Shown: piece by piece, positions 1 to 11,039 of the stretch
How the letters are laid out: each line of letters begins with the position of its first letter
How positions within the stretch are numbered: position 1 is the first letter of the stretch
Source of the DNA: Favolaschia claudopus
Taxonomy: Eukaryota; Basidiomycota; Agaricomycetes; Agaricales; Mycenaceae
Assembly: GCA_037176885.1 (NCBI GenBank)
Contig: JAWWNJ010000141.1
Coordinates: forward strand, 62,001 to 126,000
DNA: 64,000 bases
Direction: 5' to 3'
Notes under the pieces: generated by a model
What the model was told of the DNA's origin: nothing
What the model saw: the letters and a program-made list of their open reading frames with translations, nothing else
Databases searched by the model: none
Position numbers and translations under genes: made by a program

Positions 1-3000
1 GCCCCCCATTCGTGACTTCGATCAGCCGCGCTTCGCAACCGGGAACGATTGCGATTCGCCGCATGAATACAAAGAGAGTAGTTGGCGGAGATCGTCAGGG
101 TAGGGATGCGTCAGAGGACGAGTAAGTCGAAGTGTGCCAATTCATATTGCGTCGAGCGTTTACAGTAACCTTATCTACTTTGGCCCCCCAACGCGGACAT
201 TCAAAGGGCGGAGGCATGCAGCCAGACGCGAAGCGTCAGCGCTTCCTCGTCGACCTGTCCCGTAGCCCCCCAATGTAGAAGCTTTGTCCTGGAGACGGAT
301 GCGTGTCACGAGCCGTGGGGAGGAGACACTGATTGGTACGTTGCAAGTATTTGCATTCTGCGAAGATTTCACTGACGACAAGGCGAAGGGACAGGCCACG
401 TCGCCCCCCAGTACACGCGTCCCGCCTCGGATTTCTAGACATGGCGCCCGATTCATTCTCGTTGCCCCCCTGCGCGGTTATCTGGCGCTGGCAGTTTATA
501 AGGCGGATATCTGAGGCGTGCAGCTAGCTACCCAGCGCTTCCTCAGACGTGAACTTCGCCCTCATCTCAACTCATTTGTCAAACTCTGTAGCGTCAAATC
601 TGTATGTCCGTAGAGGGAGTCAACAAATGTTATTTCCATGTCAACTCGTCCGCGCGCGAACACGATCTTTGCCCCCCGTCCATGGTGTTTCCTCCAATGA
701 TCGTCTATGCAACCACGCAGAGGCTGGTCTTGTTTTCGAGTCCGTCCCCAAACGCGTCAAGTCAGTAACGAACTTGTTCCTTCAATCTCAGCAGTGCCAT
801 AGGCAGTGCGTCGTCGATCTTGGGGAGTCCAGTCTCTTCCCAGGCGGCCGCGTCTGACGGCGCTCAAACCGCACCCGGATCTCAATCCATTATGTGGACG
901 AGCGTCAAGGTGGGTCAGTGCAGCCTGTGAGACAGTACATACCGCCTATGAAGAGATGTCGTTCGCCTATCGAGCTCTCGTCCAACCCAAATCCTTCCAA
1001 CATCTACCCCATCCTCACGCCTCACCGTCCCCTAAATCACGCGTCCCACGCGATGATCATCAGCAGCCGTTTCACGGCGTTCAGCGTGCAGACACTGAGG
1101 GGGGTCGAGGAGGTCGTACGAACATCGGAGGTATGCAGCCAGACACCGCAGGGTCAGCGCTTCCTCCGAGTTCCATCCGCATCCGTGCAACGAGAGGGTC
1201 CTGACTCTTGGGAAGTGAAGTGAGAGTACAAGCACCCTGTGGCGTCTTGCAAAATCGATAGAACCGAGCCAGTCGCGCACGGCGCGAAGATTCGTCGTCA
1301 ACCCGGAAGATGCCTTAAAGTAGACAAGCGAGGACGAAGGCGCGTGGAGACCACGTTGAATGAAACCACCCGCAGCCGCAAGCAGCGTTCGGTGGCTTCC
1401 CGTCAAGCGCCAACGCATCCAGCGTAGGCGGAATCTTCGTCAGCGTCATGCTCTCGAAGTCAACCACTAGAAACGACCAGCTACGCGCGTAGCACGAAGA
1501 GTGTTCCTGCTAGAAGAAGACGTCGAATGGAAGAGGGAACTAGCCCCCCAGTCTAAGCCTGGAGCTGAGAAGTCCAGGACTAGCGTGAAGAGAGGCGGGG
1601 AATGATGAAACTTGAGAATTCAAGGACGAGACAGTTTCGGACAGGAGAGGTGCGAGGGCGGCGTGTCTCCTCGCTAATGGACGTAGGATAAGTGAAGTCA
1701 GATGCTGACTGAGGCGTGCGGCTAGTGAAGCGGCACTTGTCCGCCAGCGAGGACTCTGAATGTTCCAATGGATTCGTCGAGGAACATGCGCTGAATTTAC
1801 GCCCACATCTCGAGGAACTCCAAGCACAGCGATTGATAGTAGCCGCAAATGGCAGCGCTCCTCAGCTGCACCAGCGCGGCGATCCATTATGCGACTCCGC
1901 CTCAAAGTTGTCGGAAAACTGAGAGGTAGTCGAGGCGGAAGGGGCGTTCACGTGGTCCGAGAGAATCAGCAATACGCGCGCGGTATACCTGGAGAATCGA
2001 CGGAGATATTGGCTTCGAAGTTGGAGTTACGACGAAATGAATGACAGAAAGCGACGAAGGGCGAAGGGGCTCAAGATACGATCGTCCGTCATTGACGACT
2101 CCGAGCAGCCGCGCTTCGGGAGGCGCCAGAGTACGAGTATGTCGAGGGGCGTCATATCAACGAAGTATAGAATTGTCGAACGATCCAGCAGCACGGCCTC
2201 CCAGTCAGGCATCAACAAGCTCGCGTTGCGACAAGTAATGAATGCCGTTCGACTCGAAATCTCGTGAACCGACTTATGCCCCCAATTCAGGTATAAATGG
2301 GCTCGAGCGAAAGTCCGGATATTGAGCATAAATGCAGTCGATACGAGTATCTTGGGCATGCAGCCAGACGACGGTGGTCGGCGCTTCCTCAGACACCAGG
2401 AGGTTCATATTTGAACGAATATCCATTCCGTATTGAGACCCAACTGAATGCTCACTAAACTTCCGTCCACCCCCAAATCCTTCCAACCTCTCAACACCTT
2501 AGACTCCCGCCCCCAGTCACAGAATCGCCAAACGGAGTGACACCCGCAGCCGTAAAAACAGCGCTTGGTGCTACCCAGATGAACACCAGCGATTCCGGTC
2601 TTCATTCGTTGTACGAAGGTCTGAGTCCATAGAGGAAAGGTTTTGATGAACAAAGAGGGGGGGCCGGCCCCCCGTTATCGAACTCTTCGGGGTAAAACAA
2701 CCAGAAGAGATAGCCAGCTGCGCGTAGCGCGGAGAATCTTCATCCACCCAAAAGAGAGGTCTTGAATGCTTCAGGAGGTAGGCGAAACACTTCAAGACGG
2801 GACCACCAGCAGCTAAGCCTGTAGCAGCGCTCGGTGGTCAGTCGCCTGCGTCGGAGATGGTGGTGGAAGGAAGAGAGGGTGGTCGTCACGTCACAGCGTG
2901 AGACGGTCGGCGTCGTGCTACGTCACGCCCGTCGACGCAGTTGGCGGCGCTCGCGCCGACGCCAAACGAGTCGTAAAAAGTACGCGCTTGCGCGTAAGCG

Positions 3001-3540
3001 CAGCTAGCCAGTAGATAGAATATGAAGAGGAGGAAGGGAGGTCACCCAGTGACATCCATTCCTCCGATGATACGATGTGCCAGCTCATCGAGTCGGGCGC
3101 CCCGCGCCCCCCATTCCTTCCAACCCGTATCCAGCGGTCCAGTCCACTCTGTTGGAAGGTCTTCTTCGTCCCCAGTCCCACCCGTAAGCAGCTACAAGAG
3201 TCGAGGAACTCGACTCAGCGCTGGGTGAGACTAAATGTTTCCTTCCCTCCTCCCGGAAGCCCTCGCGGTGGGCTCCATTGTGATGCGAGTCGTTTCGGCG
3301 GCTTCTTGGGAGAGAGGTAAGAGGGTGACCTGTGCTATTGAGGCACAGAGGTCGTGAGTGGTGGGACGAGCGCGTCGAGAGCGCTCGTCATCGTTGTGTC
3401 CCATCGACGAGGGACCGTGTTACCCGCGGTCGGAGCCCCTGCAACACCGGGGCCGTGGAACAGTTGACGCATGTTCAGGCAAGTAGGGGGTCCAACCGAG
3501 AGCTGTGGTTCGCAGCGTAGAATATCTTAGTCTTCACACA
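1..3540. repeat. GC-rich gene-free tract of decayed interspersed repeats
   Basis: No open frame here looks protein-like, and the longest are short and compositionally odd. The tract is built from short motifs that recur in diverged form. A run reading GCCCCCCA or close to it occurs near 2, 182, 266, 402, 463, 672, 1541, 2277, 2665 and 3105. A segment ending CAGCGCTTCCTC recurs near 236, 531, 1155 and 2382, three times preceded by a version of ATGCAGCCAGAC. AAATCCTTCCAAC-like segments recur near 990, 2475 and 3113. A CACCCGCAGCCG segment recurs near 1369 and 2539, with a weaker copy near 2801. Spacing is irregular (about 0.3-1.2 kb), so this looks like an old, mutated repeat array or the remains of one large element rather than a satellite. 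Confidence 0.5.
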
Positions 3541-3902
3541 TCATGGTAGATTGCAAAGTAAAGATGATATTATGTAATGATGACAAGCAGAATATAAGGT
3601 ATCAAACGTGTAAGTAAGTAAATAATTATATGTACCCGTCACACTCAGTGACGCGCGGAGGGCTGAAATTCTGTCAAAAAAACTGAGCCGTGACCGATCG
3701 CGAAGACTGCGTCCAGGTTCTTCCAGGGTTCAATAAAGGTGTCGAGGAAAACATTGAGAAGCCAGGCTGCCGGGTACGCAATACGGTCGGAGCTCAGCAG
3801 TGGAGGAAGAAGAAGAGGTGAGAAGTGGATTTGTCGAAAAATCTACGAAGTCCCCACGCACGTGCGATGACGTGGCTGTTGATTGATTGATTATCATTGA
3901 TG
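3541..3902. other. Intergenic, no gene seen
   Basis: AT-richer sequence between the decayed repeat tract and the first hAT-like element. No protein-like frame or structured repeat was found. The last bases (3896-3902, ATTGATG) are the left copy of the target duplication of the next element. Confidence 0.5.
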
Positions 3903-4842
3903 TGGGTACGGGCATTGCCCTTGCCGAAAGCGGCAGCTTTGTACTTGTTTGTTCCCAGTCAACTCTTGGGTTTCCATGTTCCACTCTGTTCCGGCTTGCA
4001 CAATACCCATAGAGACTAACTTTTGCGGTGAATGTTGTGTCAAATACCTAAACCTACTTGGACCCCCCGCAAAAACAAAATTTTGCTCTCAAATACTCAA
4101 TTTATTGTGCTGCAACCAGCATCTTCCCAACATTTTGTGTTCCATTAGCTTCAAAATCTGAAAATATTCACTCTCCATACATTTATGCTGCATCTGGGCA
4201 GTCTGGGTTGGCATCCTGGACCAACCTTGGCTTAAATTTCCGACTTGCGAAGAGGCCTAACCAGTTTCGGCCGAACTGGCCGAAAGTTCGGATATAGTTG
4301 GTCTTCGCCTGTTTGAACACTGTTTGACTCCCTTTTCGTGGTCGGATAGTGTTCCCAGGGAAGGAAGTACAGTTTATGACATTGGCAGCGTGCATACTTG
4401 AGTGAAATTGGACGAGCAGAGAGGTGTATTGACAGCACACAGTAAGTGTGACATCTGTGACTCCCGTGTACAAGGACGGAACAGAATAAAATCCATCGTT
4501 TATTCAGAACACATCCTAGCCATATAACTTGAGGGGGAAATATGCTCCATTTATATAGGTCCTCAAATGTTATCCCTTGAATTTGTAAAATTCCTTTGCC
4601 TTCCCCTCGAAATGGTGTAGTGTTGAGAAAATGCAGCAGGTTTGAGATGAAGGTTGAGGGAGGGCATACCAAAAGGGATAACTTTTATTTTTATGGCTCT
4701 TATGAAGATTTTACATCAGTGGTACTAAGAGATACACCCCATTTTTCGAGCGGTGAAACCTTTGCAAAATTGGAACCAAGCGCCTCTGCGAACCAAACAA
4801 GTACAAAGCTGCCGCTTTCGGCAAGGGCAATGCCCGTACCCA
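3903..4842. mobile_element. Non-autonomous hAT-like DNA element (about 940 bp)
   Basis: The termini are inverted copies of each other: TGGGTACGGGCATTGCCC at the left and its complement at the right, with matching sequence continuing for roughly 50 bp through CGGCAGCTTTGTACTTGTTTG-like bases. The element is flanked by a direct repeat ATTGATG at 3896-3902 and 4843-4849, a 7-bp (possibly 8-bp) target duplication. That length fits hAT-type insertion. The interior has no transposase. The subterminal sequence beside the right end is shared with the left end of the element at 6606-7680, so the two are one family. Superfamily assignment is an inference from duplication length only. Confidence 0.7.
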
Positions 4843-4849
4843 ATTGATG

Positions 4850-5812
4850 TTCGTCGTCAAGGGTGACATTTGTGACCACCCTCCTTGTCTTTTCCCCCCA
4901 TCTTCCCCACCACCGTCGCCTTCAATCGTCCCCCCTCTTTCCCTCTCCCTATGAGGCACGGCCTACCACCATCATATCCTTCTCCCGCATATCTCCAACT
5001 TGAAGAAGGATCAAGGATCAAGTCGTCTCGTAGAAGCAAGTCCCCGCAAGCAACGGTGTCAAGTCTCTCACAGCAAGCTCGCAAATAGCGGTCAAGCGTA
5101 ATCAACCCTTCTAGCTCACTAGTCCCATGTCCTCAAACCTCAAACCTCCTCTTTCTGTGGCTTTCTCTAGGTCTAACCTTCATGTCGTTCATCAAGCTCT
5201 TGGTCCCCCCATCGCTTCAAGCAATGCAAGACCATCATCTCAGGCTCCCATCCCGTGAATTTAAGGTGCCACGCATTCAAGACATCGCGATCGTCAAGAC
5301 CTTCTGCTCTACCACAGCTCATCAACACTACTCAAGTCGTGGATGGCCGTCAACATAATCAGCAGTAGGGCATATCTGATGGGCAGAGAGTTTGCGGTGT
5401 TGTACAGGTGAGCTTTTTTTTATCTCTTGAATTCATCCATGGCTGATGCTTCGTACCAAACAGTACCACTCGTCGCTGGTGTCGATCCGTCTCGTACGGT
5501 CACGTATGTACGCGTATTTCTGTCTATATATTTATCATTTTGTACTCGCTTAGCTACCGAAATATATCTGTTTTTAATCATTTCTGAGTGTTTCTGTGTG
5601 TACTCTGTTAATCTTTGAGCAACTCTTGAAAGCGGACGAAGCACTCTGTAAATTGCTTCAGGAACTCTGTCGAGACCTCAGGTCTTTACAGGGTTAGTTG
5701 AACCTTCGTTGTAAAGACCTCGAACTCTGAGCTTTTCTAGGTCTTTGAGGTCTTTGAGAACTTTACAAAGTCCTCAAAGACCTCAGAGTAAAACTTGTAG
5801 TTTTACTGATGC
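4850..5812. other. Gene-free; hairpin-rich 3' part
   Basis: No protein-like frame. From about 5640 to 5810 the sequence is rich in inverted repeats: CTTTGAGGTCTTTGAG pairs with CTCAAAGACCTCAGAG around 5750-5785, and AGTAAAAC pairs with GTTTTACT near 5787-5808. This is probably a small fold-back element inserted just upstream of, or into the 5' part of, the transposase gene that follows. The N-terminal part of that transposase is not recoverable here. Confidence 0.4.
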
Positions 5813-6159
5813 ATTAGATACTCTTTGTTACCTGCGCTCACAATAGATGGGATCATCTACAGCCATATCAAGACTGGTGGGTATAATGGAGATCAATTTT
5901 TTCTATGGCTCGAAGGTTTGCTTCCTCTCATGAATCCTTATCCCGGAAAAAATAGCATCCTTGTTCTTGACAATTGTCGTATCCATCATGCATATGTCGA
6001 GGGTGTTGAGGAAATGTGCGAGGCTGCGTGAGTCCTTGGCTGTTGTGTTTTTTTCCCTCACCTGACGGCGTCGCAGCGGCATCAAACTAATTTTCCTACC
6101 GCCGTATTCGCCCAACCTCAATCCAATTGAGGAGTGCTTCGCATGGATCAAGGCATATA

Positions 6160-6527
6160 CAGCCGTTTCAGAAAAAGAATGCGGGGTTTGATCTTCTTTC
6201 CTTTTCGATTTTAATTGACAGTTGTTGACGATTCCGTCAACGGCACCGTGCGGCTCCACAAGTCTCTACAACTGCCGTGAGCTTGTCGGTTTAAATAACT
6301 GGGCTCAAGCACGCATTTGAGCCCTGCTGGAGGTCAGATTGGAGCTCTGATGTATTCACAAAGGTTCAGGGAGCCTCACCAACTCACTCTCTGGCAAGAG
6401 AATGCGCTGAAAGAGACGAATAGCTGTTTCGGCAAGGGTGGAGCCGAGAACGTGGGACCAAACACAGGTAGGCAGATTTCGAAAACGAAAATCAATCAAA
6501 ACCCGCATTCTTTTTCCGAAACGGCTG
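6160..6527. mobile_element. Mariner-type MITE inserted in the transposase gene (368 bp)
   Basis: Inverted termini begin CAGCCGTTTCAGAAA at the left and end as the complement of CAGCCGTTTCGGAAA at the right; similarity extends over roughly 40 bp including a GCGGG and GATC-containing stretch. TA flanks both ends (6158-6159 and 6528-6529). The insertion point is inside a codon of the DDE transposase, and deleting the element with one TA rejoins the reading frame exactly. No coding capacity. A second member of the family is at 38669-39031. Confidence 0.88.
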
Positions 6528-6605
6528 TATCAGGCGTCATGATCAAACCTTTCGTAACATTGTTGAACGCGGCGATGAGGCAGAGCCCTTCCTTTTCTTG
6601 TACTG

Positions 6606-7680
6606 ATGACGGGCATGGCCCTTGCCGAAAACGGCAGCTTTGTTCGTGTTTGGTTGGCTGAGCACCTTGGTTCCAACTTCGCAAAGGCTTCAACCTCTTC
6701 AAACGGCATCAAATCCCTTGGGTCACTTGGTGAATATTGTAGGAAACAAGTATTGAAACAAAAGTACCATGCCGGATTTTTGAATTTTATGTGATTTGGT
6801 CTAATAATCGCCTTGTTATTGAGAACCCGACCGTAACACAATATATAAGGGCAAATCAAAAAAACCGGCATAGTACTTTCGTTGAGTTGGGGACTCTGAA
6901 CAGATTTGTCCGCGGTGGTCAAAGGATTCGGAGAGATTTGAAGGAGGAGATACATTTCTACGGCGATCACTCGAAACTGCCCATTGTAGAATTTAGATTC
7001 AGCTGGTATGCTCTATCAAGTCTTCAGAAAGCTTTGGAAACTCAGTAGCAACACGTCCTGAGGTTTTGAGTAGGATCAATGAACCAGCGACAATCATAAG
7101 GAGGTGATCAATGCAATTATCAAAGTAAAATGCTGATAAATTTTTCATTTCACAAGGGATTCGCTAAGACCAAAGTAGGACTATGCCTCAATTTATTGCC
7201 TTTGCAGAAGTACTGTCCCGGATTTTATTTTCGAGCTTCGGGGCTCACAGGACGTTGATTTCACGAAAGTTCAGCGAAAATTCATGTTTTCTGGCATGAA
7301 AACAAAGTTTCCTGTAAACATGATGATATATCGACATACGCTGAGAACATTTCACACGGAGGTCGGAATATTTTGGGCCGCCGTTCAGCCTGGGGAGCGA
7401 GTAATATGCGCCGTTGTTGACTGTTGTGACAGCTGTGACATGAGTCACAAGCAAGCGAGATCCACGTATTTCTGGTTCAATTTTGAGTCTGGAGCAAAGT
7501 CAAAGGATGTAAGGTGTGGATCTTGAGTTATCGAAGGGTTTGTAGGTGTTATATGAATTTTTTCCTGCAGGTCAAATTCTCACGTGGAGGGCAGAAATCG
7601 ACGGAACATGCAGAGAAGGAGTTTGATTGGGGACAAACACGAACAAAGCTGCCGTATTCGGCAAGGGCCATGCCCGTCAT
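6606..7680. mobile_element. Non-autonomous DNA element nested in the transposase gene (about 1.08 kb)
   Basis: Left end ATGACGGGCATGGCCCTTGC and right end are inverted copies over about 45 bp. The terminal core is the same as in the 3903-4842 element, and a subterminal block (accttggttccaacttcgc, read here) is also shared. Flanking bases TCTTGTACTG at the left and TCTTATACGG at the right may be a diverged target duplication, offset by a couple of bases. It separates two blocks of the mariner transposase. No transposase of its own was found. Confidence 0.72.
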
Positions 7681-7768
7681 ATCTTATACGGTGCGCTGGG
7701 CCGCTCAATCGGCGAAGGGATGGTTCGCACATTCAGGATATTAGAAGCGAATAATATTGTAAACAGTA

Positions 7769-8159
7769 CAGTATTTTGACGCTCCTTTACACATTACACA
7801 CCTTGACTATTAGCCGTATTCGGGGAAGTTGTCGCAAATCATGTAACTGTATACTCAATCTGGGTCATTTAGACACTATTTACACATCTGAGCACAAGTT
7901 TTGACCATAGATGGTCGAGAGCTGGTGAAAAGTGAGACATCAATGCCATCAATTTTGCTGATTTCCATCATTCGGTCCTTTACACACTACGAATCTGTGA
8001 ATATCGGCCCTCTCCCTTCATCTAAATCCTCGAAAATATTGCCAGACACTCAGTGGGGTATTTGTGAAAGGTCTATATCCTCAGATGTTGCATAACAACA
8101 AAAAATGGCACGCAGATCTCAAAATCATTTTTGGTGTGTAAAGGAACGTCAAAATACTG
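7769..8159. mobile_element. TA-flanked MITE (391 bp)
   Basis: Terminal inverted repeats start CAGTATTTTGACG and continue into a CCTTTACACA stretch; the right end is the complement. TA is duplicated at 7767-7768 and 8160-8161, typical of Tc1/mariner-type insertion. It begins 25 bp after the stop of the broken transposase. The interior is AT-rich and non-coding. Confidence 0.82.
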
Positions 8160-8252
8160 TAGCTCGAGTAACGACAGGAGTGGAGCGAACAACTGAACGA
8201 ATTATTAGATGTAGAACGAATGAATTTCAGGGAAACAATTTCAGGGAAACAA

Positions 8253-8585
8253 TTAGGCTGCAAGATTACGCCTCTCTCGATCGACTCGCTTCATCTCGGC
8301 ACGGATCTTCTCCAAAATGAACCCTGCGTTCCCGAGGCTGATGCCGGTCTTGCTGGATAGATCGTCAGCTGTCCCGAGCTTGGGAATTTCGTCAATATGG
8401 TAGAAATCGAGGTTGTCGAATATTGGGATACAGCTGAGAAGCTGGCGATGCGGCCAAGAGGTGCGCGGGAATAAAGTTTCCGACATCAACCTCTCAAAGT
8501 TTTGACATGCTGTGCCCCCAAGGGAGGGAGGGAGGGTCCGGATCATTTGAATACAAACGGTCCGTGCATCCGCACTCTCGTCCAT
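8253..8585 (-). CDS. Short unassigned open frame, possibly a gene fragment
   Basis: An open frame of 110 codons whose second half is protein-like. It contains FDNLDFYHIDEIPKLG, then GISLGNAGFILEKIRAEM, and ends in a charged helix. I do not recognise a family. The first part overlaps a GGGAGGGAGGGAGGG run and is less convincing. There is no visible promoter or intron, and MITEs lie on one side and a retrotransposon on the other, so this may be the last exon of a displaced gene. Confidence 0.35.
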   Translation of the reverse strand: MDESADARTVCIQMIRTLPPSLGGTACQNFERLMSETLFPRTSWPHRQLLSCIPIFDNLDFYHIDEIPKLGTADDLSSKTGISLGNAGFILEKIRAEMKRVDRERRNLAA

Positions 8586-9085
8586 TTCGGACGAAGTCGG
8601 ACTTGTCGGGGTCCTCGGACGAGCTCAGTTTGTCATAGCCGTTTACTTCACCATCAATATATCATTCCTCTTATTGTACGACGTTCAAGATAATAGGCAC
8701 TATTCTGAATACACAGACTTGTGAGGAAAATACTAAAATGGGAGGGTAGGCAAAATTTCAGAGTAATATAGTATGACCGGCGGTCCCCACAACAGAGTCG
8801 ATATTTCACCCGCCTAAAAGTGGGTCATCAATGACAGCTGCCTATTTTGGGGGTACTGTCAAGGAGGTCTGTGTGCCCGCGGGAATTGCCGCCTACCTCT
8901 TGGATGCGGCTGTCTCGGTAACCGTTATAGCGTGACCTTGTAAATTGCTTGAGGGCGGTTTTCCTATCTTATCTCTCTCGGAATTGATCCGGCGGAGTTT
9001 CAATAAATGATAAGAGAATATGAGGCAACGATCACACTATAACGTCTGGGGCATTTGGTGTAGTAACACCCCCCATACGGTCACA
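8586..9085. other. Intergenic, no gene seen
   Basis: No protein-like frame. This segment abuts the truncated 3' side of the non-LTR element. No poly-A tract or target duplication is visible that would mark a normal retrotransposon 3' end. Confidence 0.4.
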
Positions 9086-9370
9086 TCAGTCACTCATGTC
9101 ATTCGCATCACCGGTACACAGACCCGTACCTGGCTTTGACTTTCCGATGGGGCCAATGATGGCGTCGCCAGAGTCGTCGGTGCCGATTCTAGCCCAGCTT
9201 GGTTCTTGGAGGAAGAGAATGTCGAAGTCGAGGATGTTGCCGTTTAGGAGCGCGTGTGTGGTGGGTGGTCTCCGGTTTACGTTGATCTGTCCGCAGCGGA
9301 TAGATTCAGTGTATATTGCATGTCTGTTCAGAGGTCGCTGGAGGAGGGGTGCGGCTGGTTGTTCAGACAT
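9086..9370 (-). pseudogene. Non-LTR retrotransposon ORF2, endonuclease N-terminus only
   Basis: The frame starts at an ATG overlapping the ORF1 stop and reads 94 codons. It contains QINVNRRPPTTHALLN and DFDILFLQEPSW, the start of an APE-type endonuclease domain: the conserved Asn of the first motif and the Glu of LQEP are both present. It ends shortly after, where the sequence leaves the family. The rest of the endonuclease, the reverse transcriptase and RNase H are missing. Confidence 0.8.
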
Positions 9371-10796
9371 CGACCTTGTGCAAGTTGGGGTCCGTCGCCT
9401 TGAGCATGGCAGTCGCCGCTTCCCGTGATAATGTGCTGCCCTTCGCGGTGGCGCCAGCTAAAATCTTGTCAACTCTTTCGTCCATAGATAGCTCACGGAA
9501 ACGGTTCTCGTCAGCAATAATCGGTGCTGCGCGATGAGCCGGTCTTGGGCGTCGGTTAGCGGTTGTCGACCACCCGTTGTCCGGGGTTGTTTGCGCGAAA
9601 CGGTCGTTTGCGCGTGCTGTTCCGTAGCGCGCCAGGCGTTCGGGGCAGCGGCGGGAGTCGGCTGGGTGATTTGCGTCGAGGTGGTCCTTTTTGGCGCAGA
9701 ACCTGCATTTCAGGCCGTGTGTGCAGACAGCTGGAGGGTCGACCTCCATGTCGCTGCCGACCGACTTGCAGGCACATTTCGTCCGGTGTTCTGATTCCGA
9801 GTGGTCTTGGCTGCACAGGCGGCACCTGGCTTGTTCGTCGCATTTGCTCGCAATGTGATTGTAACCCCAGCAGCGCTTGCATTGCACTACTGGGGATTTG
9901 TCAGCGTATTTGGTGACGGAGACGTTCCTGCCGAACGCAGCTAAGAACTTAACTTTGTGGAGCAGGTGGTAAGCCTGCTCCCCTTCTTCTACCGCAAATA
10001 CGATCGAGGAATGAGCCATGTTGGCTAGTTCCTCGTTGCTGCGCAGCCATCTTGGTTGTTGGGCAATTTTGAGGGAGGCGTAAATCGGGTTGTTGGCGCG
10101 GAATTCGTCGTCAAGAGTCTTCGAGTCGTATAGGGCGCCCATGAAGTCGAGGCTACCGGTCCGTACACCGTGTACTATGAACTTGATCCACTTTAGGTCT
10201 TCGCGAACGATTACCTCTTTATCTTTGGCGATTAGGTCTTTGAAAAGGTGGGCGTGTCTTGCCAGTTCCGCCCCGGTTTGGTCTGTGCGTGTCAGTAATA
10301 TGCAGTTACCATGTGCGTTCCATTTGGAGGAGACGACCGTGAGTGAAACTTTGTTGTCCGTTAGGCGTTTGTTGATGTCTCGTACGAGGGCGAGTTGGTC
10401 GGGGCGTTGGTCGGGTGCCATCCCGTCGGGAAGCACTTGGAGGATGAGGCGAGAGTGGTGGTGGGGTGAGAGTGGGCTGTCGATTGTTGGTTTGGGTACC
10501 ACCGGCGGTGCTGCTGTGGTTTGTTGGGTCCTGCGGGGCGGAGTGATGGTGGGTCCTGTTGCGTGCGACGATTGGGGTTGGGGGGTGGTTTGGGCTGTCC
10601 TGGATTCCGTTACGGTGCGTTCCAGTTTGTTCATCTTGTCGAAAAGCTGCGCTTCCATATTGTGCATGGTGGTTGACATCCCTGCAACCAAGGACTTCAG
10701 CTCATCGAATTTTTGGGACGTAGGTTGTAGTTCCTCATTGTGTTTTTGAATGAGGTGTTCCACTTCCGTGCCTCCGTGTGCCAGTCGGTACACCAT
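9363..10796 (-). CDS. Non-LTR retrotransposon ORF1 (Gag-like, zinc-knuckle protein)
   Basis: A 477-codon frame without lesions. The N-terminus is coiled-coil-like (about residues 10-70), followed by a Thr/Pro-rich linker (about 70-110) and a globular middle. Near the C-terminus lies a cysteine/histidine cluster: CKRCWGYNHIASKC is a classic CX2CX4HX4C knuckle, followed by CRLC and CRFC variants. Such proteins bind the element RNA and deliver it to the target. The stop codon overlaps the ATG of ORF2 (bases about 9363-9370), the usual arrangement for coupled translation. No in-frame ATG lies upstream before a stop, so the start is reasonably fixed. It could still encode protein if transcribed. 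Confidence 0.85.
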   Translation of the reverse strand: MVYRLAHGGTEVEHLIQKHNEELQPTSQKFDELKSLVAGMSTTMHNMEAQLFDKMNKLERTVTESRTAQTTPQPQSSHATGPTITPPRRTQQTTAAPPVVPKPTIDSPLSPHHHSRLILQVLPDGMAPDQRPDQLALVRDINKRLTDNKVSLTVVSSKWNAHGNCILLTRTDQTGAELARHAHLFKDLIAKDKEVIVREDLKWIKFIVHGVRTGSLDFMGALYDSKTLDDEFRANNPIYASLKIAQQPRWLRSNEELANMAHSSIVFAVEEGEQAYHLLHKVKFLAAFGRNVSVTKYADKSPVVQCKRCWGYNHIASKCDEQARCRLCSQDHSESEHRTKCACKSVGSDMEVDPPAVCTHGLKCRFCAKKDHLDANHPADSRRCPERLARYGTARANDRFAQTTPDNGWSTTANRRPRPAHRAAPIIADENRFRELSMDERVDKILAGATAKGSTLSREAATAMLKATDPNLHKVDV

Positions 10797-11039
10797 GTCA
10801 ATTCTATGGATGTCTTCGGGGTCGAGGGGTGGTAGGCCAGTAATACACGCGGAGCTGTCAAACGGCTGCTCGGCATTGGTCGGCAGTGTTGATCGGTATC
10901 AGCCGGTGGTGTCCATGGATTAGGTTCCACCGTGCGCCATTGCACTCCAGTGGCTTCCAGGGAATTTAAACTGACGCGGGGATCAGTCACGGTGTCACGG
11001 TCACAGAATTTTTCCACCACCAAACAAAACGCGGGGAAC

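Larger units (their letters stand above)
5813..7743 (+). pseudogene. Tc1/mariner-type DDE transposase, broken by two nested insertions
   Basis: Three separated coding blocks read as one transposase. Block 1 (5813-6157) contains the first catalytic Asp in ALTIDG, the second in VLDNCRIH and the Glu in SPNLNPIEE; 36 residues lie between the second Asp and the Glu. It is interrupted by a normal 49-nt intron at 6028-6076 (GTGAGT...CAG). The frame then stops at an inserted element (6160-6527). Removing that element and one TA restores KAYIRRH, and block 2 (6530-6605) continues with FRNIVERGDEAEPFLF. A second element (6606-7680) follows, then block 3 with the family's usual end, KGWFAHSGY. Block 3 is out of frame with block 2 as read, so a further small indel exists. 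The N-terminus is missing. This is a dead autonomous element, useful as a dated insertion trap. Confidence 0.85.
9086..11023 (-). mobile_element. Non-LTR retrotransposon, 5' part only
   Basis: Reading leftwards, this holds a 5' untranslated region (roughly 10797-11023), a complete ORF1 and the first codons of ORF2. The reverse transcriptase and the 3' end are absent. Loss of the 3' half with the 5' half kept is unusual, because target-primed insertion normally loses the 5' end. Later deletion or insertion near 9085 is therefore likely. The outer 5' limit is approximate. Confidence 0.75.

Noticed and set aside
3890..4850. TA-type (mariner) insertion for the first hAT-like element, using TA inside its TIR
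   Set aside because: The same position in the related 6606-7680 element is not TA, and a 7-bp duplication exists just outside.
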